Shown piece by piece: positions 14,601-21,045 of a stretch of 21,385 nucleotides of DNA (positions within the stretch are counted from its first letter, which is position 1; every line of letters begins with the position of its first letter). Both the position numbers and the translations under genes were made by a program. This DNA is from JAAYLU01 sp964458805 (lineage in GTDB: Bacteria > Synergistota > Synergistia > Synergistales > Aminobacteriaceae): the NCBI GenBank assembly GCA_964458805.1, contig CAYWKH010000032.1, positions 1 through 21,385 of the forward strand, given 5' to 3'. The notes under the pieces were generated by a model that saw only the letters and a program-made list of their open reading frames with translations, was not told the DNA's origin and made no database searches.

Positions 14601-15884
14601 CTAGCCGCGCCCCCTGGCCCTCTCCCGCTCTATGATGATGCGCGCCATCACCGTGGCGGTGGAGGTCATCCCCTCCTGGGCGGTGCGCCCTATGGCGGCC
14701 ATGGAATCGTCGGCGCCGTCGCACACAAGGCCGTCGCCGCTCGGCACCGCGTAGCCGTCGAGCGCCAGCATCGCCGACTCCACAGCCATGCCGGCCGCGG
14801 CGGATAGCTTGAGCGCGCAGCCGTACTTGGCGCCGTCGCAGACGATACCGGTGAGGCTGCCGGCCATGTTCTGGATGGAGCGGTCCGCGCACTCCAGGTC
14901 CCCCCCGAGGAGCATCGAGGCCCCCGCCGCCACCCCGATCCCGGCGGCGATGGCGCACGCGCAGATAGCGGACAGCCTGCCTATGCGGCTTTTCATCAGG
15001 ATCGTCAGCAGGTAGCTCAGGGCGATCGCACGCAGCATCTCCTCCTCGCTCCTGCCGAGCTCGAAGGCCGTGACGACTAGCGGAAGCATCGCGGTTATCC
15101 CCACGTTGCCGCTCGTGGCGCAGCTCATGGCCGCCAGCCCCAGGCCTCCCATGCGGGCGTCCGACGCGGCCGCGGTGTACGACTTCACCCTGGCGACCAG
15201 GCCGCCGCCGGTCATTGCGCGGTAGGCCACGCCGAACCCGGCGCCGACCCCCTCCTTCAGACCCGCCTCCGCGAGGGCGCGGTTAAGGTCGACCCCCTCC
15301 CTGAGGAAGGCGATGTCCGAGAGCGGGATCTCGGAGGCGAACCTCCACAGGTCCGCCAGCCGGTACTTCAGGATCGCGTCCTTGGAGTAGTCGAACGTCG
15401 TCCCCTCGAGCGAGGCGCGCTCGTCCAGGAAGACCTTGCCGTTCGCCTCCAGGTAGACGATGTTCGTGTGAGTCTTCGCCACTATCGCCCTGCCTACGCC
15501 CCTCTCGGTCTCGACCTCGGCCTCTATCCGAAGGCCTATCCCGGCGTACTCCCAGAAGATGTCCACCTCGACGTTCTTCATGAACTCGACGGCCCGCCTC
15601 TCCTCCTCCGGAGTGACCTTGTTCAGCACCTCGAGCCCCGCGGCCGAGTCGCCGGCCACCGCCCCGAGGGCGACCGAGATGTCGATCCCCATGCGGTCCG
15701 TGCCGGGGATGCCGACGCTGAGGCTGTTCTTGTAGGAGTCCTTGTCCATCCTGACCACCGCGCGGCGCGCCGTTCCCCCCACCGCGTCGCGGGCGGCAGC
15801 GGCCGCGAAGGCTATCGACACCGGCCCTGTGCAGCCCAGCGCGGGCTTGACCTCTTTCTTGAGAATCTCCAGAAGCTCGTTCAT
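14601..15884 (-). CDS. L-cysteine desulfidase / L-serine dehydratase-alpha-like iron-sulfur lyase (CdsB/CyuA, UPF0597 family)
   Basis: Family members (CdsB of methanogens, CyuA/YhaM of E. coli) use an oxygen-sensitive [4Fe-4S] cluster to eliminate H2S and ammonia from L-cysteine, giving pyruvate. The 427-residue product matches their size and shows the N-terminal KEVKPALGCTGP with C18, MSCATSGNVGIT (C255), cysteines at 308, 310 and 332, and GIVCDGAKYGCALK (C349, C356, the 7-residue spacing expected for cluster ligands). ATG 15884 overlaps the stop of the upstream gene in ATGA. The same reading frame is open further upstream, but that is a shadow of the neighbouring gene. In this operon the substrate may be another beta-substituted amino acid rather than cysteine; I infer this from context only. 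Confidence 0.88.
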   Translation of the reverse strand: MNELLEILKKEVKPALGCTGPVSIAFAAAAARDAVGGTARRAVVRMDKDSYKNSLSVGIPGTDRMGIDISVALGAVAGDSAAGLEVLNKVTPEEERRAVEFMKNVEVDIFWEYAGIGLRIEAEVETERGVGRAIVAKTHTNIVYLEANGKVFLDERASLEGTTFDYSKDAILKYRLADLWRFASEIPLSDIAFLREGVDLNRALAEAGLKEGVGAGFGVAYRAMTGGGLVARVKSYTAAASDARMGGLGLAAMSCATSGNVGITAMLPLVVTAFELGRSEEEMLRAIALSYLLTILMKSRIGRLSAICACAIAAGIGVAAGASMLLGGDLECADRSIQNMAGSLTGIVCDGAKYGCALKLSAAAGMAVESAMLALDGYAVPSGDGLVCDGADDSMAAIGRTAQEGMTSTATVMARIIIERERARGRG

Positions 15885-16936
15885 CGCCTGCCGTTCTCCC
15901 CGTCCTGGTACTCGACGAACGAGTACGATCCGCCGATGCCCTTGTCCCTGGCCCTCTCCCAGGCCAGCGTGGCCACCGACACGTCCATCGCCCCGGTGCC
16001 TATCGGGACGCATATCGTGCGCTCGTCGGCGGACACCGGCCCCTTTTTCCTCCCCGCCGCCAGCTCCCCGATCGTGGCGTACAGATCCTCCTCCTTGAGC
16101 CTGCCGCTGGAGCCGTGCTTGGCGAGGGCGCCCCTGTGCAGCGCCTGCCCTGCGTGATCGACGACGATCTTGTCCGCCTTCTCGATGCACTCGTCGGAGC
16201 ACTCCTGGTAGGACCCCATAGGGAAGAGTATCATGCCCGGCTTGAACCACTCGTACAGGAAGAACTCGTCCTTCGACTGGGTGACGCACACCGCGATGTC
16301 CCCGTCCGCCGCCTCCGCCGGGGTGGAGGCGATATTTATCCTCCCCTTGACGAAGGGCTTCATGTCCTCGGCGTACCGCTCCGACGCGGCCCTGTTCACG
16401 TCGTACACCGTGACCTCGGAGATGTCGAAAAGCTCGGCTATCGCCATCGTCTGGGTGTGACCCTGCATCCCCGCGCCGTACAGGCCGAGGCGGATCTCCT
16501 TTCCCCTGCCGTACATGTACTTCAGGGCCACCGCCGTCTGGGCGCCGGTGCGCATGTTCGTGATGAACGCGCCGTCCATCACCGCCCTGAAGTGACCCAG
16601 CCTGGGATCGATGAGCAGGATCATCGACGTGATGTAGGGCAGCCCCAGGGCCTTCCTCTCTCCCAGGAAACCGCCCGCCCACTTGATCCCCGCGCTGTCG
16701 TTCCAGCCGATGTAGGCCGGCATGGCGTTCATGAAGCCGCTGTAGGGAGGGTAGGGTGCGACCTCGCCAAGGTCAAGGTTCACCTTGGTCGGGTTGACGA
16801 CGGTCCCCTCGCCCATGCCCTTGAAGGTCCTGTCGACGCACTCCACGACGTCCCTCATGGTGACGACGGACTGGATCTCCTTCTGACTGAGCAGCATAGT
16901 CTCCACTTTCACGTCCTTCATCCCTTTCCGTATCAT
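15881..16936 (-). CDS. Ornithine cyclodeaminase / mu-crystallin family NAD(P)-dependent dehydrogenase
   Basis: The family includes ornithine cyclodeaminase, archaeal alanine dehydrogenase, iminosuccinate reductase, pyrroline-2-carboxylate reductase and the opine-like oxidase SbnB. From ATG 16936 the product has 351 residues, with K85 in GIKWAGGF, R129 in TNMRTGAQTAVAL, and the Rossmann motif GAGMQG (154-159) followed by VYDVN. Where ornithine cyclodeaminase has its GDCPGK-type loop with a catalytic Asp, this protein reads MGSYQECSDE (240-249), so a dehydrogenase role is more likely than cyclodeamination. The start is uncertain: ATG 16936 lacks a ribosome binding site; GTG 16912 has AAAGGG 9 bases upstream; ATG 16897 has GGAG 3 bases upstream and gives the usual MLLSQ-type opening. 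It is the first gene of the operon. Confidence 0.88.
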   Translation of the reverse strand: MIRKGMKDVKVETMLLSQKEIQSVVTMRDVVECVDRTFKGMGEGTVVNPTKVNLDLGEVAPYPPYSGFMNAMPAYIGWNDSAGIKWAGGFLGERKALGLPYITSMILLIDPRLGHFRAVMDGAFITNMRTGAQTAVALKYMYGRGKEIRLGLYGAGMQGHTQTMAIAELFDISEVTVYDVNRAASERYAEDMKPFVKGRINIASTPAEAADGDIAVCVTQSKDEFFLYEWFKPGMILFPMGSYQECSDECIEKADKIVVDHAGQALHRGALAKHGSSGRLKEEDLYATIGELAAGRKKGPVSADERTICVPIGTGAMDVSVATLAWERARDKGIGGSYSFVEYQDGENGRR

Positions 16937-16981
16937 GATAGATTCGAAGCCCGAGCCGCCTCGCCGGCGGTTGTGCAGAAT

Positions 16982-17004
16982 ATCTGAATGTCCGACATTC
17001 AGAT
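16982..17004. promoter_or_regulatory. Perfect 23-bp palindromic operator at the operon start site
   Basis: ATCTGAATGTC (16982-16992) and GACATTCAGAT (16994-17004) are perfect 11-bp inverted arms around a single C. The site overlaps the end of the -10 box and the start site of the operon promoter. Its centre reads GT-CCG-AC, the GT-NNN-AC core typical of FadR-type GntR operators. A bound dimer would block initiation; either of the two GntR proteins in the window could be the ligand-responsive repressor. Confidence 0.75.
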
Positions 17005-17032
17005 GATAGCATCAGAAAACCATAAAAGTCAA
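17003..17032 (-). promoter_or_regulatory. Sigma-70 promoter of the eight-gene catabolic operon
   Basis: On the minus strand TTGACT (17032-17027, five of six) and TATCAT (17008-17003, five of six) are separated by 18 bases. The start site would fall near 16996. This is the best promoter upstream of the operon. Confidence 0.7.
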
Positions 17033-17047
17033 CATGGTTTCGGCGCT

Positions 17048-17062
17048 CCGACAGTATGTCGG
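17048..17062. promoter_or_regulatory. Second palindrome upstream of the operon -35 box
   Basis: CCGACA (17048-17053) and TGTCGG (17057-17062) are perfect inverted arms around GTA, 15 bases upstream of the -35 box. An AT-rich tract (17064-17078) lies just beyond it. It may be a second regulator site with an UP-like element. Confidence 0.4.
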
Positions 17063-17304
17063 CGATAAAATATTTTTCATTGCAGCGCGAAAACGGGCAT
17101 GAGGCGTGGAAATCGTCGGCGAGGGTGCGACAATCGGCTGGCGTCGTCCCGAGGAGCGCTGAGGAAGGCGGGCAGGGGCGTGCCGCATAAGCGATCGACA
17201 CGAACGGAGGAAGGACCCTGGCGAGGTTCCTCGCATTCNNNNNNNNNNGGGAAGACAACAAGGAATGCCTAGGATTGCCCGGGGTGTTCTTGTACGACGG
17301 GGAG
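17063..17304. other. Gene-free stretch with a 10-N gap
   Basis: Between the operon promoter and the second GntR gene I see no supported gene. A minus-strand frame runs through it (17261 to about 16990) and crosses the Ns at 17239-17248, but it has no recognisable domain and overlaps the operon promoter and operator. GCATTC before the gap (17233-17238) and GAATGC after it (17263-17268) are inverted, so an unresolved hairpin may have caused the gap. Confidence 0.6.
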
Positions 17305-17979
17305 CTAAATGCCCTCCAGCGGTTTCTTGGGGAAGAGCAGGCTGTTGTAGCTGCTGACTATGTGCGCCTTCATCGCGGCTTCCGCCGCGCCCCCGCTGCC
17401 CTCCTCTATCGCGTCGATCACCCGGGAGTGCTCCGGGAAGCTGAGGCGCCCCTTGTCGTAGCCGGAGTCCAGGCAGTAGAAGCTCATGAAAAACAGCACG
17501 TAAAGGTTCGACCTCCAGTAGAGCTGCTTTATGTACATCGCCAGATACGGGTTGCCGGAGGAGTCCGCCACCAGATTGTGGTATTTCTCGTTAAGTTCCG
17601 CGTAATCACCCTTGAGGTTGGCCCGAAAGGTCTCCTCCTCCAGAGCGTTTATCCTGCGAAGTTCTGTTACCAGCGCCTTGTCTGCCCTGTTGGCACACAG
17701 CATGGCGGCCTTGCTCTCAAGAACGGCCCTCATAAAAAAGACGTACTCGATATCCTGAGGGGTGAAGTGGGGGATCTGATACCCCCTGGAACCAGCGGCT
17801 TTCAGCAGGAAGCCCGTTGACGCTAGCTTGCCCAGCGCCTCGCGCACAGGCGTCCTGCTCATTCCGAGGCGCTTGGCCAAGGCGGTCTCGAGGAGCTTCT
17901 CCCCGGGCGAAAACTTGTGAGCCGCGATAAGCCTGACGATTTCGCTTTGGGCCTTGTCCGCGGCCGTTTTTTCTTCCAT
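17305..17979 (-). CDS. FadR-subfamily GntR transcriptional regulator, divergent from the nhaC-iadA pair
   Basis: The 224-residue product has an N-terminal winged helix (PGEKLLETALAKRLGMSRTPVREALGKL) and a C-terminal FCD domain with metal-site residues in NEKYHNLVADSSGN, EHSRVIDAI and AAMKAHIVSSY. ATG 17979 is chosen over ATG 17997 because GAGGTGG lies about 7 bases before it. It faces the NhaC-family antiporter gene across a 295-base intergenic region, the usual layout for a local regulator. It also lies upstream of the eight-gene operon on the same strand, so it may control both. The effector is unknown. Confidence 0.92.
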   Translation of the reverse strand: MEEKTAADKAQSEIVRLIAAHKFSPGEKLLETALAKRLGMSRTPVREALGKLASTGFLLKAAGSRGYQIPHFTPQDIEYVFFMRAVLESKAAMLCANRADKALVTELRRINALEEETFRANLKGDYAELNEKYHNLVADSSGNPYLAMYIKQLYWRSNLYVLFFMSFYCLDSGYDKGRLSFPEHSRVIDAIEEGSGGAAEAAMKAHIVSSYNSLLFPKKPLEGI

Positions 17980-18016
17980 TGGAAAGCCACCTCGCATGCT
18001 GCGGATGATTTGTCGA

Positions 18017-18022
18017 TTTATA
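18017..18022 (-). promoter_or_regulatory. Possible -10 box for the divergent GntR gene
   Basis: On the minus strand TATAAA (18022-18017) lies about 38 bases before ATG 17979. No good -35 box is visible, so this is tentative. Confidence 0.3.
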
Positions 18023-18096
18023 TGAGTGTACCAGATTCCGGTGCGCCGCGCTCTATTTCCTCGAAAAAACCCCGACGGCGCGAGCCAAACAATCTT

Positions 18097-18176
18097 TAAT
18101 TAAAAAATCTAAAGGCAAGTGTGAATTTGCTTCTTGACATTTCGGACGGCTTGAAAGAATATACGCGTTAACGTAT
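18097..18176 (+). promoter_or_regulatory. Promoter region of the nhaC-iadA pair with palindrome near the start site
   Basis: A perfect TTGACA -35 box (18134-18139) is preceded by an AT-rich UP-like tract (about 18090-18112). The -10 is less clear: GAATAT at 18157-18162 with a 17-base spacer. ATACG (18161-18165) and CGTAT (18172-18176) are inverted arms around CGTTAA, overlapping the -10/start region, and are a candidate operator for the divergent GntR protein. The remainder of 17980-18274 holds a long leader with a strong anti-Shine-Dalgarno match at 18190-18198. Confidence 0.5.
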
Positions 18177-18274
18177 CCATTATTGGATTCAAGGAGGTGG
18201 TCGAGGGAACTACCCGGTGTAGGCGCATGTTTGTTCAGTGGTTTGCCTGACGTTTTAAAAAGGAGGAGTAAGAG

Positions 18275-19681
18275 ATGCCGGAGCAAAGGAAACACAAGGA
18301 AGTTTCGTTGGGTGGAGCAGTGCTTGTCTTTGGAATGATACTTTCCATAATTGTGGTCGGACGCCTCATCCTGGGATTCGACGTGGCTCTACTGCTGATG
18401 TTCGTCGGCATGTTAACCACCGCCGTCTACGTCTTCTTCTACAACTACGGCTGGGACGAGCTGTTCGAAAAGGGCGTGGTCCCCATGATAGCCCGTGCTT
18501 CCGGGGCCATAATGATCCTTCTCACCGTGGGGCCGCTCATCGCGGCCTGGATGCTGTCCGGGACCATTCCCTACCTCATCTATGTGGGGCTTCAACTTCT
18601 CAACCCGAAGACCTTCCTGGTCGCAGCCTTCATCATCTGCTCTCTGTCGTCCACCCTCACGGGGACTTCGTGGGGGACTGCCGCGACGTTCGGCGTGGCT
18701 TTCATGGGAATTGCCCAGGGACTCGGAGTGCCTCTCGCGGCAGCGGCGGGGGCGGTGGTGGGAGGGGCGTACTTCGGGGACAAGATCAGCCCGATCTCCG
18801 ATACTACGGTCCTCGCGGCGGCGGTCGCGGAGGTCGACGTGATGGACCACATCAGTTCCATGCTTTGGACGACCGTTCCGGCCTTCGTGCTGAGCCTCGG
18901 CGTCTACTGGTATGTAGGCTCGGGGGCGTCGGGGGAGATCGACATGTCTTCGGTAAATGTCATCCTTGACGGGATTTCGAACACTTTTAAGATGAGCCCC
19001 GTGGTACTCGTCCCCCCCCTTGCCGTGCTTGTGCTGGCCTACATGCGCTATCCGACCCTCCCGGTCCTCTGGATCGCCATTGTGCTGGCGGCCCCGATCG
19101 CGATGATGCAGGGCTACGATGTCACGGCGATAGTCAGGGCGATGGCGTCGGGACCCAAGATAGCGACGGGCGTCGGATCGATCGACGGACTTCTCAGCAG
19201 AGGCGGGCTTGCATTCATGTCGGGCTCGGTGGTCGTGGTTTTCTTCGCCTACATCTTCGCAGGGCAGCTCGAGTACACGGGCACCTTCCGCAAAATCTGC
19301 GATTCCCTCAAGGAGAAGTTCATCGGCGCAAGCAAAGGCCGCTTCGTGCTCTCCGCGTCGCTCACAGGCATCCTCACGGGACTGGGCACGGGCAACTCCT
19401 ACCTCAGCGAGATCGTCCCCGGTACCATGTACAAGGATCTCGCCGACGAGATGGACATATCGAGGCGGGTCCTCTCGAGGACGCTGGAGGATTCCGGAAC
19501 GGTCGTGGTGCCTATGATACCCTGGTCTGCCGCGGGAATATACATGTCGACGGTTCTGGGGGTGTCGGTGTTCGAGTATGTTCCCTGGACGATTCTCTGC
19601 TACTTCGGCTTCTTGACCGCCTGGTTCTACGGCTTCACCGGGATAGCGATCTGGCCGTCCGACAGGAAGAAGACGGCATGA
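18275..19681 (+). CDS. NhaC-family Na+/H+ (or organic anion) antiporter
   Basis: This integral membrane protein of 468 residues has about 11-12 hydrophobic helices and the NhaC hallmarks GTSWGTAATFGVAFMGIA (from 130) and GAYFGDKISPISDTT (164-178), with a later GTGNSYLSEIVPGTMY and EDSGTVVVPMIPWS. The family includes Na+/H+ antiporters and malate/lactate or amine exchangers, so the cargo is uncertain. AAAAGGAGGAG lies about 7 bases before ATG 18275. It is followed 78 bases later by the isoaspartyl dipeptidase gene, with no convincing terminator between. That suggests a role in uptake of the dipeptide or export of its products, coupled to Na+ or H+. Confidence 0.93.
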   Translation: MPEQRKHKEVSLGGAVLVFGMILSIIVVGRLILGFDVALLLMFVGMLTTAVYVFFYNYGWDELFEKGVVPMIARASGAIMILLTVGPLIAAWMLSGTIPYLIYVGLQLLNPKTFLVAAFIICSLSSTLTGTSWGTAATFGVAFMGIAQGLGVPLAAAAGAVVGGAYFGDKISPISDTTVLAAAVAEVDVMDHISSMLWTTVPAFVLSLGVYWYVGSGASGEIDMSSVNVILDGISNTFKMSPVVLVPPLAVLVLAYMRYPTLPVLWIAIVLAAPIAMMQGYDVTAIVRAMASGPKIATGVGSIDGLLSRGGLAFMSGSVVVVFFAYIFAGQLEYTGTFRKICDSLKEKFIGASKGRFVLSASLTGILTGLGTGNSYLSEIVPGTMYKDLADEMDISRRVLSRTLEDSGTVVVPMIPWSAAGIYMSTVLGVSVFEYVPWTILCYFGFLTAWFYGFTGIAIWPSDRKKTA

Positions 19682-19759
19682 GTTTGCTGTCCCGCGGATT
19701 GCGGCGACCGCGGTTCTGCGCCAGGGCGGAACTTTTTGTCCGGAGAGGAGCGCGGTGCG

Positions 19760-20923
19760 ATGCTTCTGATTAGAAACGCCGATCTTTACGACCCGAAGCC
19801 CAGGGGCATCTGCGATATTCTAATCGCGGGAGGAAAGGTGGTCGCGGTTGCCCATTCAAGCGAGAGCCTGGTCCTGTCCGCGACCTGCGGGCTGAGGACC
19901 ATCGACGCGGGAGGCTGCCTTACGATGCCCGGCATAATCGACAGGCACGTCCATTTCAACGGAGCGGGCGGGGAGGGTGGTCCCGAGAACAGGACTCCAC
20001 CCCTGCAGCTTTCCGCCTTTGCGAGGGCGGGAGTGACCAGCGCAGTGGGAATGCTCGGAACCGACGGCACGTGCAGAGCACTCGAGGAGCTTCTGATGAA
20101 GTCCAGGGGGCTTGAGGCGGAGGGGATATCCACGTGGATACTGACGGGGAGCTACTCTCTGCCCTCCCCGACCTTGACGGGCGGCGTGACGCGCGACATC
20201 TGCCTTATAGACAAGATCATCGGTTTAAAAATCGCGATCTCGGACCACAGAAGCTCGCACCCGACGGTCGAAGAAATTCGCCGCTCGGCGTCGGACGCTC
20301 GCGTCGGGGGTATCCTCTCGGGCAAGGCCGGGTGTGTGTGCGTTCACATGGGGAGCGAGTCGACCGGGCTGACTCCGCTGCTCGAGGCGGTTGAAGGTAC
20401 CGGTATCCCACTCGCGCAGTTCGCCCCCACTCACATCTCCAGATGCGACGAACTGATAGAGCAGTCGGTGGTTTTCGGGCTGAAGGGAGGCATCCTCGAC
20501 ATAACCGCCGCGCCGAGCGGCAAACCGGGCCTCGGCGCGGCGACGCCATTGGTCGTTAAGCGGCTGCTCGACGCCGGGGTGGAAGCGGCAAGCATAACTA
20601 TCAGCTCCGATGGCAACGGTTCGATGCCCTCTTTCAACGAGAAGGGCGAGATGACCGGCCTGAGAATGGGGCCGCTTGATTCGGTTATCGATACGGTGGC
20701 GGAGATGCTCGCAGCGGGGGAGATTCCCGCGGAAACCGTGGTCTCCCTGGTCACTTCGAACCCGGCGGATCACCTCAAGCTTGCCTGCAAGGGAAGAATA
20801 CGCAAGGGGTGCGACGGGGACGTGCTAGTGCTCGACGGCTCGTTCAAGCCCCGATTCGTCGCGGCGAAGGGGCGGCTTCTGATGGAGGACGGCGATGTGA
20901 CCGCGAAGGGCGTTTTCGAGTGA
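19760..20923 (+). CDS. iadA: Isoaspartyl dipeptidase (beta-aspartyl peptidase)
   Basis: IadA is a binuclear-zinc amidohydrolase that cleaves beta-linked L-isoaspartyl dipeptides left from damaged proteins. The 387-residue product (E. coli IadA: 390) keeps the metal site: H63 and H65 in IIDRHVHFNGAGGEGG, K157 (the carbamylated Lys) in GLKIAISDHRS, H196 in VHMGSES, H225 in PTHISR and D284 in SSDGNGS. R164 and R228 match the substrate-binding arginines. ATG 19760 is chosen because GGAGAGGAG lies about 10 bases upstream and the E. coli protein starts at the same point; a TTG at 19736 would add 8 residues. It forms a transcription unit with the NhaC-family gene. Confidence 0.95.
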   Translation: MLLIRNADLYDPKPRGICDILIAGGKVVAVAHSSESLVLSATCGLRTIDAGGCLTMPGIIDRHVHFNGAGGEGGPENRTPPLQLSAFARAGVTSAVGMLGTDGTCRALEELLMKSRGLEAEGISTWILTGSYSLPSPTLTGGVTRDICLIDKIIGLKIAISDHRSSHPTVEEIRRSASDARVGGILSGKAGCVCVHMGSESTGLTPLLEAVEGTGIPLAQFAPTHISRCDELIEQSVVFGLKGGILDITAAPSGKPGLGAATPLVVKRLLDAGVEAASITISSDGNGSMPSFNEKGEMTGLRMGPLDSVIDTVAEMLAAGEIPAETVVSLVTSNPADHLKLACKGRIRKGCDGDVLVLDGSFKPRFVAAKGRLLMEDGDVTAKGVFE

Positions 20924-20972
20924 GGATGCTCCTATTCCCGGTCGTGCCGGTAGTCCGCTAAGTTGTACCGAA

Positions 20973-21007
20973 CGGGAGGGGCGGCCTCAAGGCCGCAACC
21001 CCTCCCG
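20973..21007. terminator. Large bulged hairpin between convergent iadA and tpx
   Basis: CGGGAGGG (20973-20980) pairs with CCCTCCCG (21000-21007), and inside it GCGGCCT (20981-20987) pairs with AGGCCGC (20990-20996) around a 2-base loop, leaving a 3-base bulge on one side. It lies 49 bases after the iadA stop and 38 bases past the stop of the convergent peroxidase gene. No strong T-run follows, so termination may be shared or Rho-assisted. Confidence 0.6.
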
Positions 21008-21045
21008 CTGTCGCTTCGCTTTGACTTTGTCCGGTTTCGCGCTCT

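Noticed and set aside
15885..16682. Apparent 266-residue N-terminal extension of the cysteine desulfidase-like protein
   Set aside because: The extension overlaps the OCD-family gene in another frame and has no domain; the family N-terminus (KEVKPALGCTGP) begins right after ATG 15884.
18226..18249. Seven-codon ORF (MFVQWFA) in the antiporter leader
   Set aside because: Too short and poorly spaced from the strong ribosome binding site to support as a gene; kept only as part of the leader observation.
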